A stretch of 64,000 nt of DNA from Deltaproteobacteria bacterium (GTDB taxonomy: Bacteria; Myxococcota_A; Polyangia; Polyangiales; Houyiibacteriaceae). Below the pieces are notes generated by a model that searched no databases, was not told the DNA's origin, and saw only the letters and a program-made list of their open reading frames with translations. Both the position numbers and the translations under genes were made by a program. Positions 1-7,590 of this stretch are shown here, one piece after another (within the stretch, counting starts at the first letter, position 1; each line of letters begins with the position of its first letter). Location: NCBI GenBank assembly GCA_017644045.1, contig JAEPMI010000014.1:62001-126000 (forward strand). The letters are read 5' to 3'.

Positions 1-71
1 TCGGCGCCGTCGTCTCCGCACGCGAGCAGCAGCGCGCACCCGATCGAGATCAGAGTCTTCGCCGTCCTCAC
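1..71 (-). CDS. Lipoprotein, 5' end only (runs off left edge)
   Basis: Only the first 23 codons lie in the window. Read from a GTG at 71-69 they give a short basic start, a hydrophobic stretch and the lipobox L-L-A-C followed by G-D-D, which is a lipoprotein signal peptide (MRTAKTLISIGCALLLACGD). The GTG overlaps the TGA of the upstream MopE-type gene (GTGA overlap), so the two are probably translated as one operon. The mature protein is outside the window and its function cannot be judged. The signal-peptide reading is strong because frame, lipobox and the coupled start agree. Confidence 0.75.
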   Translation of the reverse strand, partial: MRTAKTLISIGCALLLACGDDGA

Positions 72-2359
72 AGACTGCATCCATCGCACGGGCCCCAGCC
101 GAAGCTGAGGTAGTCGTCGCGTTCCACGGTCATCGACTGCATGTGCATGGTCTGGAAACCGGAGAAGTTGTTGCTGGAGGAGTTGGAGAAGCCGACGTAA
201 CGGACGAGTCCTCGGTCTCCGCCTTCGTGGACCACCTGGGTGTAGGTGCTGGTGAGCGCGGCACCCGACGCGCGGCCGCAGAACGTGCCCCCACGACGCA
301 CGGTGAACTCGATCGTCAACCCCGCGCGATCGCGGAGCTCGAGCTCGTAGTCCGTCGACCCACTGGTGCTGGCTGGTCGACAGGCCGCCGGCAGCGAGAG
401 CTGGTCGATGGTCTGCTGACTGCCGCCCGCGGTCCGCGCGTACAGGGTGAGAAAGGACCCTGCGAAGCTGACATAGCCATAGATGCCAGCGACGTTCGCC
501 GGCGCACCGATGCTGGTTTCTGACGCCGACGCGAAGTCTTCGAAGAAGCCGATACCGAACCCGCCGATCGCTGGCATGCAACTGGGTGCGCACGGGGCCT
601 TGACGAGTTGGAAGTCGGCGGTGATGAGCGTCTCACTCGTCGCCTGTCGAGCCGCGCTCGCCTCGAACTCCGTGACGTTGCCCGTGTTCGCCAGGAACAC
701 GCTCCCCACGGAGCCGGTGCAACCGGTCGCGGTGTCGTCGGGACCGTTTCGGCAGTCATCATCCCGGCTGTTGCAGATGCCCTCGACGTGGTCGGGGGCC
801 CGGGCCGCGTCGTCGTCATCGCAGTCGGTGGTCCCGGTCGCCGGCGGCGTGGCCGTCCAATCGGTGCCACAGGAGCCGCACTGTGTCTCTTGGGGGGCGC
901 CCGAGGGTGCGAAGCCGTCCCTGTCGTCGTCGAAGTAGCAACGGATGGGGGTTCGGGTCTCCGAACAGGCACCCCAGGTGCCATCGCTCTGGCAGGTTCG
1001 CGACCCGAGACCGTTGCAGCCGCAGTTGGTGTCCACCTCCATGGGCACGCACTCACAGCCGGCGACCTCGTCGGTGCCGCCCACGCAGTTGTTGTCGATG
1101 CCGTCACAGAGCTCGACCGCGCCGGGGTAGCGGCGGGCGTCGTCGTCGTCGCAGTCCGGTGCGCTGGCGGGATCGCGGAAGGTCGTCTGCAATGGGCACT
1201 CGCCGAACTCGCTCGCGCGAATCGGGGTGAAGTCGCGGCACTCCGAGGTCGAGGTGGTTCCCGCTTCGGCGTAGCCGTCGTTGTCGGCGTCGGGCCAGCA
1301 GTCCACCCGCAGCCCTTCGTCCGAGGTGCCGTCGCAGTTGTCGTCGAGTCCGTTGCAGACCTCTGGGCTCGGGCCGACGTAGTCCGTGCCGCCACAGGGC
1401 GAGAACTCGCCGGAGATGCAGCGGCGTGTGCCCATCGAGCACTCGCCCGCGTCGGTGCCACAGGCCTGGGGTGGGCCCTCCACGCAGGAGCAGCCGCCCG
1501 GGACCTCGTCCGTGTTCTCGTCGCAGTCGTCGTCGACGCCGTTGCAGTCGTCGATGCCGGCCGGATTCACCGTCGGGATCGAGTCGTCGCAGTCGTCGTC
1601 GTTGTCGGTGTACCCGTCCGGGCGCGAGCAGGACATCACCGTCACCCCGTCAGGATCGCCGAAGTCGTCGCGGTCGACGTCCGGGTACCAGACCTCGAGA
1701 CTCCCGTCGTCGACGGTGCCGTTGCAGTCGTTGTCGAGGCCGTCGCAGCTGTCCGCTTCGCCCGGGTGCACGACGGCCGAGTTGTCATCGCAGTCGGTGC
1801 CGCAGATGTCCTCGTTGCAGCAGCGCGCGTCCGGGAATCCGTCCATGTCCTGGTCCCGGAAGCCGAAGGTCTCCGGGTCGCAGTCCTCGTCGAGGTCGTC
1901 CGCGTCGCAGACCTCCATGTTGCCGGGGAAGCGTCGCGGGTCCCCGTCGTCGCAGTCGGTTCCACCACAGGAGCGCGAGTCGACGCCGTCTCCGTCCATG
2001 TCCGTTACCCCGGGACAGTCCGCACCGCAGGTGTCGCTCACCTCTTCGCAGCTACCGGAGCCGCAGGGGTTCGCTCCGGGAACACAGCCCGTGGGCTCGC
2101 AGCGCTCCGCGCCGTTGCAGTACACGCCATCGTCGCAGTCGGAGTCGGTCATGCATCCGGTGCAACGGCCGCGCTCGTCGCACGTGCCACCGCCGGGCGC
2201 ATCGAGACAGTCGATGTCCAGTCTGCACTCGAGAGTGCACACCTCGTCCTCACCGCAGTGCTCGCCCGCAGGGCAGTCCGTGTCTTCGGCACATGGCTGA
2301 CCACCATCGTTCGAGCAGCTCGCCAACGTCCACACCGCCAGCAGCATCCATCGCTTCAA
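68..2359 (-). CDS. MopE-type Cys/Asp-rich repeat lipoprotein
   Basis: This is a 763-residue secreted lipoprotein. The start chosen is a TTG at 2359, because GGGAG sits seven bases upstream and the product then opens with a compact signal peptide ending T-L-A-S-C. An in-frame ATG at 2398 is an alternative but would give a long polar leader. About residues 30-550 carry at least six repeats of the type D-C-D-D...P-G...E-x-C-N/D-G-x-D-D-N-C-D-G, the putative metal-binding MopE motif common in myxobacteria. The last ~200 residues lack the repeats and look like a beta-rich, LamG-like globular domain. Calcium or copper binding at the surface is inferred from the family. It is coupled to the lipoprotein gene at 71-1. 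Confidence 0.85.
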   Translation of the reverse strand: MKRWMLLAVWTLASCSNDGGQPCAEDTDCPAGEHCGEDEVCTLECRLDIDCLDAPGGGTCDERGRCTGCMTDSDCDDGVYCNGAERCEPTGCVPGANPCGSGSCEEVSDTCGADCPGVTDMDGDGVDSRSCGGTDCDDGDPRRFPGNMEVCDADDLDEDCDPETFGFRDQDMDGFPDARCCNEDICGTDCDDNSAVVHPGEADSCDGLDNDCNGTVDDGSLEVWYPDVDRDDFGDPDGVTVMSCSRPDGYTDNDDDCDDSIPTVNPAGIDDCNGVDDDCDENTDEVPGGCSCVEGPPQACGTDAGECSMGTRRCISGEFSPCGGTDYVGPSPEVCNGLDDNCDGTSDEGLRVDCWPDADNDGYAEAGTTSTSECRDFTPIRASEFGECPLQTTFRDPASAPDCDDDDARRYPGAVELCDGIDNNCVGGTDEVAGCECVPMEVDTNCGCNGLGSRTCQSDGTWGACSETRTPIRCYFDDDRDGFAPSGAPQETQCGSCGTDWTATPPATGTTDCDDDDAARAPDHVEGICNSRDDDCRNGPDDTATGCTGSVGSVFLANTGNVTEFEASAARQATSETLITADFQLVKAPCAPSCMPAIGGFGIGFFEDFASASETSIGAPANVAGIYGYVSFAGSFLTLYARTAGGSQQTIDQLSLPAACRPASTSGSTDYELELRDRAGLTIEFTVRRGGTFCGRASGAALTSTYTQVVHEGGDRGLVRYVGFSNSSSNNFSGFQTMHMQSMTVERDDYLSFGWGPCDGCSL

Positions 2360-2604
2360 CGTCTTACTCCCGCGCTCCCCCGCGCCCTCGGGGCGCATGG
2401 GGAGGTCACCACGACGCCGACCATGGCGACCATGGTCAATGCGTCCACAAGCGACCCCGCGCCGGGGGGGTTGGGGGAAGGGCCAAGTCGCCGCTCGAGT
2501 GGCAGTCACCGGGTCCCGCAGCGCTCGCGAAGCGCTACGGCGTCCGCGACGGCTGATCCTCGGCACCGTTGACGGGCGGCGCTCGGTCGGAGTACCTCCG
2601 AAGG

Positions 2605-2961
2605 ATGCGATTCGGGGTGGTGGTGTTGGCGCTCTGCCTGGCTGCGTGCGGAGACGACGACTCCGGCAGCGGTGCCGACGCTGGCGTCGACTCCGGCGTG
2701 GTGGACGGTGGCGTGCGCGACGCGGGCCCGCTGGATGGCGGCAGCGATCTCGGGTCGACCGATGGCGGCGCCGATGACGGCGGTGGCGACGATGCCGGCA
2801 CGGTGTCGCCGCCCCGCCTGCAGGCCATCACCTCGGGTGGCGGTCGCGCGTCCTCACCGATGTACCGCCTGCAGCTGCGCGTTGGGGGCCCCGCCCCGCA
2901 CCAGAACCTTCAGAGCCCCAGCTATCGGCTGCGGCCCTCGCTCGCCGGAGGAAGTCGATGA
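2605..2961 (+). CDS. Small lipoprotein with Asp/Gly-rich linker
   Basis: The product is 118 residues. The ATG at 2605 follows an AAGG and gives a signal peptide ending L-A-A-C-G-D-D-D, a clear lipobox. Residues ~20-75 are a low-complexity Asp/Gly/Ser linker with repeated D-G-G and D-A-G units. The tail of ~45 residues has no recognisable domain. The TGA overlaps the ATG of the tail-collar-like gene at 2958 (ATGA), so the two are probably co-translated, and the lipoprotein may anchor or partner that secreted protein (inference). An extended start at 2569 is possible but would bury the signal peptide. Confidence 0.75.
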   Translation: MRFGVVVLALCLAACGDDDSGSGADAGVDSGVVDGGVRDAGPLDGGSDLGSTDGGADDGGGDDAGTVSPPRLQAITSGGGRASSPMYRLQLRVGGPAPHQNLQSPSYRLRPSLAGGSR

Positions 2962-4388
2962 AGAGCTCCCGTGTCGTTCTCGCAGCGCTCGCGCTGCTCG
3001 CGCTCTCGAGCGTGGCCGCCGGTCAGCCGCCGGCCGCCGTGCCGGTGCAGGGGGTGCTCACCGACTCCGAGGGTGCGCCCCTCGAGGGAACGGTCGACGT
3101 GACCTTCACCCTCTACGATGCCCCGACCGATGGCTCGATGCTCTTCAGCGAGACCATCGCCGTGAACTTGGAGGGTGGCGCGTTCTCCGTCTACCTCGGC
3201 ACGGGCACGCCGCTCGACCTCTCGCTCTTCCGCGACATCAGTGACACCCACATCGGCGTGCAGGTGGGGGCGGACCCCGAGATGACCCCGCGCATTCGCC
3301 TCGGCACCGTTCCCTACGCCGCGTTCGCCCGCTACGCCGGGGACGCGGCGACGATCGACGGCCTCGGGAGCGCGGACCTGGCGCTCGCCGCACACGGGCA
3401 CGGCTGGACCGACATCACGGGGCGGCCGGCAGGCCTCGACGATGGCGACGACGACACCACCTATGACGGCACGTCCTTCGCGACGAGCGATCAGAGCTGC
3501 ATGGTCGGTCAGGTGGTGGTCGGCATCGACGCGAGCGGCGCGATCACCTGTGCGGCCGACACGGACAACGACACGACCTACGACGGCAGCGACTTCGCGA
3601 CCAGCGGTCAGTCGTGCGGAGTGGGTCAGGTCGTCACCGGCATCGACGCGAGCGGCGCGGTCAATTGCGCGGCCGACCTCGATACGGACACCAACACGAC
3701 CTACGACGGCAGTGACTTCGCGACGAGCGGCCAGTCCTGCGGAGCCAACGAGCGTATGGTCGGCATCGCCGCCAACGGCGCGATCCAATGTCAGCCCGTG
3801 ACCACGATCCCGAGCGGCATGATCGCGTTCTTCGCGGGCGGCTGTCCGACCGGTTTCGTGGACTACGCGCCGCTCCGCGGCCGCTTCCTCGTCGGCACTC
3901 CGAGCGGAGGCACGGACGAAGGGAACGTTGGTACTGCCTTCGGGGATCTCGGCACGCGCAGCATCACCGAGGTTCCAGCGCACACCCACTCGGTCAACCC
4001 GCCCAACACGACGACCAACGCCAGCGGCGCCCACAACCACGCCGTGGATCCTCCGTCGACCAGCACCACCACGGCCGGCAACCACAACCACGCCTTCTAC
4101 ACCGCGAACAACGACACGAACGGTGCTGCGAGCCAGGGCTACCCCGCAGGCAACAACCACATCGCGTTCCGCACCACCGACCGCCGGCAGCGTACCCACG
4201 ACAACGGCAACATCCTCGCCAACGGCAACCACAGCCACGCAGTGAACATCCCGGCCTTTGCCAGCGCGACCGGTGGCAATCACACCCACAACGTCGACAT
4301 CGCCGCGTTCACCTCGGGCGGCACGGGGGTCGCGGCCGTCGACGTGACGATGCCCTACCTCCAGCTCCACGCCTGCATCGCGCTCTGA
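2958..4388 (+). CDS. Secreted tail-collar/tail-fibre-like protein
   Basis: This is a 476-residue protein with a Sec signal peptide ending V-A-A-G-Q. Residues ~25-130 look like a beta-rich domain opening V-P-V-Q-G-V-L-T-D. Residues ~165-270 contain three near-identical repeats around T-Y-D-G-S-D-F-A-T-S-G-Q-S-C with a following G-I-D-A-S-G. From ~275 the sequence I-P-S-G-M-I-A-F-F-A-G, G-R-F-L-V-G and Asn/His-rich H-N-H-A strings, ending P-Y-L-Q-L-H-A-C, match phage tail-collar and short-tail-fibre C-termini. The His/Asn blocks suggest a metal-binding trimeric fibre. No other phage gene is nearby, so a cell-surface fibre encoded with the preceding lipoprotein is more likely than a prophage part. 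Confidence 0.75.
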   Translation: MKSSRVVLAALALLALSSVAAGQPPAAVPVQGVLTDSEGAPLEGTVDVTFTLYDAPTDGSMLFSETIAVNLEGGAFSVYLGTGTPLDLSLFRDISDTHIGVQVGADPEMTPRIRLGTVPYAAFARYAGDAATIDGLGSADLALAAHGHGWTDITGRPAGLDDGDDDTTYDGTSFATSDQSCMVGQVVVGIDASGAITCAADTDNDTTYDGSDFATSGQSCGVGQVVTGIDASGAVNCAADLDTDTNTTYDGSDFATSGQSCGANERMVGIAANGAIQCQPVTTIPSGMIAFFAGGCPTGFVDYAPLRGRFLVGTPSGGTDEGNVGTAFGDLGTRSITEVPAHTHSVNPPNTTTNASGAHNHAVDPPSTSTTTAGNHNHAFYTANNDTNGAASQGYPAGNNHIAFRTTDRRQRTHDNGNILANGNHSHAVNIPAFASATGGNHTHNVDIAAFTSGGTGVAAVDVTMPYLQLHACIAL

Positions 4389-4403
4389 GCGAGCTGAGTC
4401 CGC

Positions 4404-4712
4404 TCAGTCGAGATCGAGCGCGGCGGTGAGCTTGGCCACGGCCTCGGTCTCGTGGGGGCTGAGCTTCCCGTCGATCAGCGCCGCTTCGAGCACCTCGTCG
4501 ACCAGCGCGCGACGATCCGCCTCCGGCAAGGCCGCCGTCACCGTCTCGGCTTCGTCGAGTCCTTCGAGATCATGGACCTTGGCGCGCTGGGCGTCGTCGA
4601 GCTCGAGCTTGCCCATGATGCGGTCGAGGAAGCCCTTCTCCTCGGGAGTCATCATCCCGTCGGCGACCAGCACCTTGGCCACCACGAGCACACGCGCCAC
4701 ACGATCATCCAT
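4404..4712 (-). CDS. TerB-like acidic helical protein
   Basis: The product is about 102 residues, read from the ATG at 4712. The frame is open further upstream, but the earlier residues are Arg-rich and not protein-like. The sequence has two similar halves: D-G-M-M-T-P-E-E-K-G-F-L-D-R near the N-terminus and D-G-K-L-S-P-H-E-T-E-A-V near the C-terminus. This matches the internal repeat of TerB / DjlA N-terminal domains, which are small helical proteins linked to metal stress or to co-chaperone functions. It is convergent with the tail-collar gene, 15 bases apart. The exact role is unknown. Confidence 0.7.
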   Translation of the reverse strand: MDDRVARVLVVAKVLVADGMMTPEEKGFLDRIMGKLELDDAQRAKVHDLEGLDEAETVTAALPEADRRALVDEVLEAALIDGKLSPHETEAVAKLTAALDLD

Positions 4713-4899
4713 CCGGCAGAGGCTACCGAAATCCACGCTCGCCGTCTTCGTTCCGGGGCACCGCCGAGGACCTCGATCCGTGAGGTCGCGTCGCGCGTAC
4801 TGGTTCGCGATGCGTCTCCCGTGGCCTGACCCATCCCACGCCACTCCATGGCCTCACCGCGTGGGGACGTGTATTCTTCCGCCGATGGGAGAGGGGTCG

Positions 4900-5526
4900 A
4901 TGGGGTGGCTGAGAGGGCTCGCTCGGGTCGGGGCGATCGCGCTCACCTTGGGGATCGTGACGACGGCTTCGGCTCAGGAGGCGCAGTCCGACGCTCGCGA
5001 CGAGGAGGCACGCGCGCTCTATCAAGCGGGCCGGGTGGCCTTCGACGACGGGCGCTTCGAGGATGCGCTCGGCTACTTCGAGCGCGCCCACGAGCTGAGC
5101 GGTCGCGCCGAGCTCCTCTTCAACATCGCATCCGCCGCGGACCGACTGCGTCGCAACGCGGTCGCCCTCGAGAACTTCGAGGCCTACCTGGAGGCGGTCC
5201 CGGACGCGGACAACCGTCGTAGCGTCGAGGCACGGATCGCCTTGCTGCGAGACGCCCTCGACCACGGCCGCGAGCATGGCACCAGCGAGCAGGCGACGGT
5301 CCCGACGCCCGAGGAGACCGCCGCGGCCGGGATGGAGAGCGAAACCACCGTCCCGACCGAGGGCCCGACCGAGTCCTCACGGACCGGGCTGTGGGTGGGC
5401 ATCGGTGTGGGCGCCGCCGTGCTGGTCGGCTTGGCCATCGTGCTCGCCGTGGTGCTCCGTGATCCCGACCCGGACTACCAGCCCAGCGACGAGGGCATCC
5501 TCGTCTTCGCCCTGGAGTCACCGTGA
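4900..5526 (+). CDS. TPR-containing periplasmic/membrane protein
   Basis: The product is 208 residues. ATG at 4900 is preferred over ATG at 4885 because GAGGGG lies just upstream of it. A signal peptide ends T-T-A-S-A-Q. Residues ~25-95 form two to three TPR-like helices (A-L-Y-Q-A-G-R-V-A-F-D-D-G-R-F-E-D-A-L). A Pro/Thr/Glu-rich linker follows at ~110-155, and then a single strongly hydrophobic helix (G-V-G-A-A-V-L-V-G-L-A-I-V-L) near 160-185 with a short acidic tail. This TPR plus C-terminal helix layout is frequent in myxobacteria. The stop overlaps the GTG of the next lipoprotein (GTGA), so they form an operon. Confidence 0.8.
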   Translation: MGWLRGLARVGAIALTLGIVTTASAQEAQSDARDEEARALYQAGRVAFDDGRFEDALGYFERAHELSGRAELLFNIASAADRLRRNAVALENFEAYLEAVPDADNRRSVEARIALLRDALDHGREHGTSEQATVPTPEETAAAGMESETTVPTEGPTESSRTGLWVGIGVGAAVLVGLAIVLAVVLRDPDPDYQPSDEGILVFALESP

Positions 5527-7124
5527 AGCGCGCCATCGCCATCGCCGCTCTCCTCGTCGCCTCCTGCTCGGACCCGGAGGTCAGTCAGATCATGCTCCGC
5601 ATCGAGGCCGACCCCGGGGTGGCCGCGATGACCCGGAGCATCCAGATCCAGATCGACGGTGGCGCCACCCGCAGCGCGTTCGTCGCGGCCGAGACGGTGA
5701 CCCTCGACGGAGGCGACTTCCCGCGCACGATCGCCATCGCTCCCAAGGGCGACGATCCCTCGCGCTTCTATCGCGTGGTCGTCTTTGCCCGCCGTGAATC
5801 CATCGACGACCCCGTCGCCGAGACCTTCGCGCAGGCGGCGCTCGTGGGCACCTACGTGCGCGGCGAGACCCGCACGGTCGTGATCCGCCTCGAGGACAGC
5901 TGCATCGACGTGCCTTGCGGGACCACCCAGCACTGCACCGGGGCCAGCTGCGTGGAGCCGCCGTTGGTGGAGCCCGAGCCGCTCGATGGCGGCATGGGCG
6001 ACATGGGGATGCCCCCCAGTGACATGGGGCCCGGTCGTTGCGCGACGGACGCGGACTGCGACGACGGCATCGACTGCACCATCGACGCCTGCACCACCGG
6101 CAACTGCACCTTCGAGCCGGTCAACGCGATGTGTCCGACGCCCTCGAACGTGTGTGTCCGCGCGGTCTGTGACCTGGTGGCGGGCTGCATGGACGAGCCA
6201 CGCTCCGGGCCGTGCGACAACGGCGACTTCTGCGATGGCGCCGACACCTGCATCGACGGCACGTGCACCGGTGGCGACTCGCCATGCGTCGGCATGAGCA
6301 CGTGCGACGAGTCCATGGATCGCTGCACCGGCTGCGTGGGGAGCGCGGACTGCACCAACGGCGAGACGTGCACCGGCGGCACCTGCACCTGTCCCGGCGC
6401 GGTCGAGGATTGCTCGAGCCCCGGCGACGAGGACTGCGACGGTCAGGCGGACTGCGCGGACTTCGACTGCGCCAACACGAGCTGCGGCTCGAACGGTCGG
6501 GTCTGTACCGGCGGGATCTGTGGCTGTCGGGAGAGCACCGAGCTGTGCACCGTCCCCGGCGACGAGGACTGCGATGGCTTCGCCAACTGCGCCGACAGCG
6601 ACTGCCAGGGCCGCACCTGCGCGCCCGGTTACGTTTGCAGTGGTGATCTGTGCGTCATGGACACCTTCGAGATCTGCGACGATGGCATCGACAACGACTC
6701 CGACGGAGCCGTCGACTGCGCCGACTCGCCCGAGTGCGAGACGGCTCCGTGTGTGTCCGAGATGGGGCCCGGCTTCTGCGCCGTGGGTGTGTGCGAGCCC
6801 TCGTGTGCGTCCTCGCCGGAGAACACCATGGCGGCCTGTAGTGATGGGGTCGACAACGACTGCGATGGCGCCGAGGACTGCGCTGACTCGGAGTGTTCGG
6901 GGGTCTGCCCCTGCAGCGATCTCTGCAGCGATGGGGGCTCGTGCACGTTCACGGGTCCGGAGAACACCGAAGCGCGCTGCTCCGACGGCGTCGACAACGA
7001 CTGCGACGGCGCCGCGGACTGCAGCGACTCGCAGTGCACCTCGACCTGCTACTGCCGCGGGTCCTGCGGCGACATGTCGATCACCGAGCCCGACATGTCG
7101 ATGACCGTCGGGCTGGACTTCTAA
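5523..7124 (+). CDS. Cys-rich repeat lipoprotein
   Basis: This is a 533-residue lipoprotein starting at GTG 5523, coupled to the TPR gene. The lipobox is L-V-A-S-C-S. Residues ~20-125 are a beta-rich domain without repeats. From ~165 the protein is rich in Cys/Asp, with blocks of D-C-D-D-G-I-D-C and five repeats of the form C-S/D-x-G-x-D-x-D-C-D-G-x-x-D-C-A-D. These resemble MopE metal-binding loops and EGF-like knots. It ends M-S-M-T-V-G-L-D-F. The TAA stop lies inside the left arm of the inverted repeat at 7122-7290, so the present C-terminus may have been set by that element. A surface or cell-contact role is only inferred. Confidence 0.8.
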   Translation: MKRAIAIAALLVASCSDPEVSQIMLRIEADPGVAAMTRSIQIQIDGGATRSAFVAAETVTLDGGDFPRTIAIAPKGDDPSRFYRVVVFARRESIDDPVAETFAQAALVGTYVRGETRTVVIRLEDSCIDVPCGTTQHCTGASCVEPPLVEPEPLDGGMGDMGMPPSDMGPGRCATDADCDDGIDCTIDACTTGNCTFEPVNAMCPTPSNVCVRAVCDLVAGCMDEPRSGPCDNGDFCDGADTCIDGTCTGGDSPCVGMSTCDESMDRCTGCVGSADCTNGETCTGGTCTCPGAVEDCSSPGDEDCDGQADCADFDCANTSCGSNGRVCTGGICGCRESTELCTVPGDEDCDGFANCADSDCQGRTCAPGYVCSGDLCVMDTFEICDDGIDNDSDGAVDCADSPECETAPCVSEMGPGFCAVGVCEPSCASSPENTMAACSDGVDNDCDGAEDCADSECSGVCPCSDLCSDGGSCTFTGPENTEARCSDGVDNDCDGAADCSDSQCTSTCYCRGSCGDMSITEPDMSMTVGLDF

Positions 7125-7290
7125 ACCAGAGTTCGTGATTCTGGATATGGGATCGGGCGAGGCATCCGGCTTCGCAATTCGTGATCCGCGGCAACGAAGG
7201 ACGGTCCGTAGGCCATTCGAGGCGCTCGGGCGCGGAGTGCGGCGCCGGGGACCGGCGAGGGCGTATCCAGAATCACGAACCCTGGTTTTA
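7122..7290. repeat. Short element bounded by a 26-bp inverted repeat
   Basis: The arms lie at 7123-7148 and 7263-7288. Each contains AAACCAG, then TTCGTGATTCTGGATA; they differ at only two positions and point inward. About 114 bp separate them, with no convincing ORF. TA dinucleotides sit at both outer edges (7122-7123 and 7289-7290). The layout resembles a MITE-type non-autonomous element or a large bidirectional terminator between a + strand gene ending at 7124 and a - strand gene ending at 7298. Confidence 0.7.
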
Positions 7291-7297
7291 GGTCGTC

Positions 7298-7498
7298 TCA
7301 GCCCTGCTTCTCGACGACCAGGTTCCCGCTCTTGGGGTCGAGACGCAGGATGAACGCGCGGCCGTCCTCGCCCTTGAAGGTCGTCTTCATGTCCGTATTG
7401 GACTTGGCCTCGCCGACGAGGAACTTCAGGTAGGTCTTGTCCTTCGCGTGGAGTCCCTTGAGGACCGCGATCCCCTCTTCGTCGCCTTCGAGATTCAC
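7298..7498 (-). CDS. Small conserved-looking protein, unknown function
   Basis: The product is 66 residues from a GTG at 7498 that follows a G-run. The sequence is charged and well mixed (L-K-G-L-H-A-K-D-K-T-Y-L-K-F-L-V-G-E-A), ending L-R-L-D-P-K-S-G-N-L-V-V-E-K-Q-G, and looks like a small soluble beta-rich protein. The frame stays open far upstream, but those residues are Arg-rich and overlap the next gene, so they are rejected. No family is recognised. It lies between the inverted-repeat element and the M15 peptidase gene on the same strand. Confidence 0.55.
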   Translation of the reverse strand: MNLEGDEEGIAVLKGLHAKDKTYLKFLVGEAKSNTDMKTTFKGEDGRAFILRLDPKSGNLVVEKQG

Positions 7499-7590
7499 CC
7501 CCCGATGATAGCTCTTTCTGCCACCACGTTCAGGCTTCGCCTCGAATCGTGGGCGGGTGACGAGGTCCTCGGCGTGGCCGAGCTCGAAGC

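Noticed and set aside
608-2572. 654-codon open frame on the + strand across the MopE-type gene
   Set aside because: It is antisense to a well-supported gene; the product is Val/Ala/Arg-rich without motifs, a by-product of high GC and Asp codons.
2958-4388. Prophage remnant
   Set aside because: A single tail-collar-like gene with a Sec signal peptide and no other phage gene in the surroundings.
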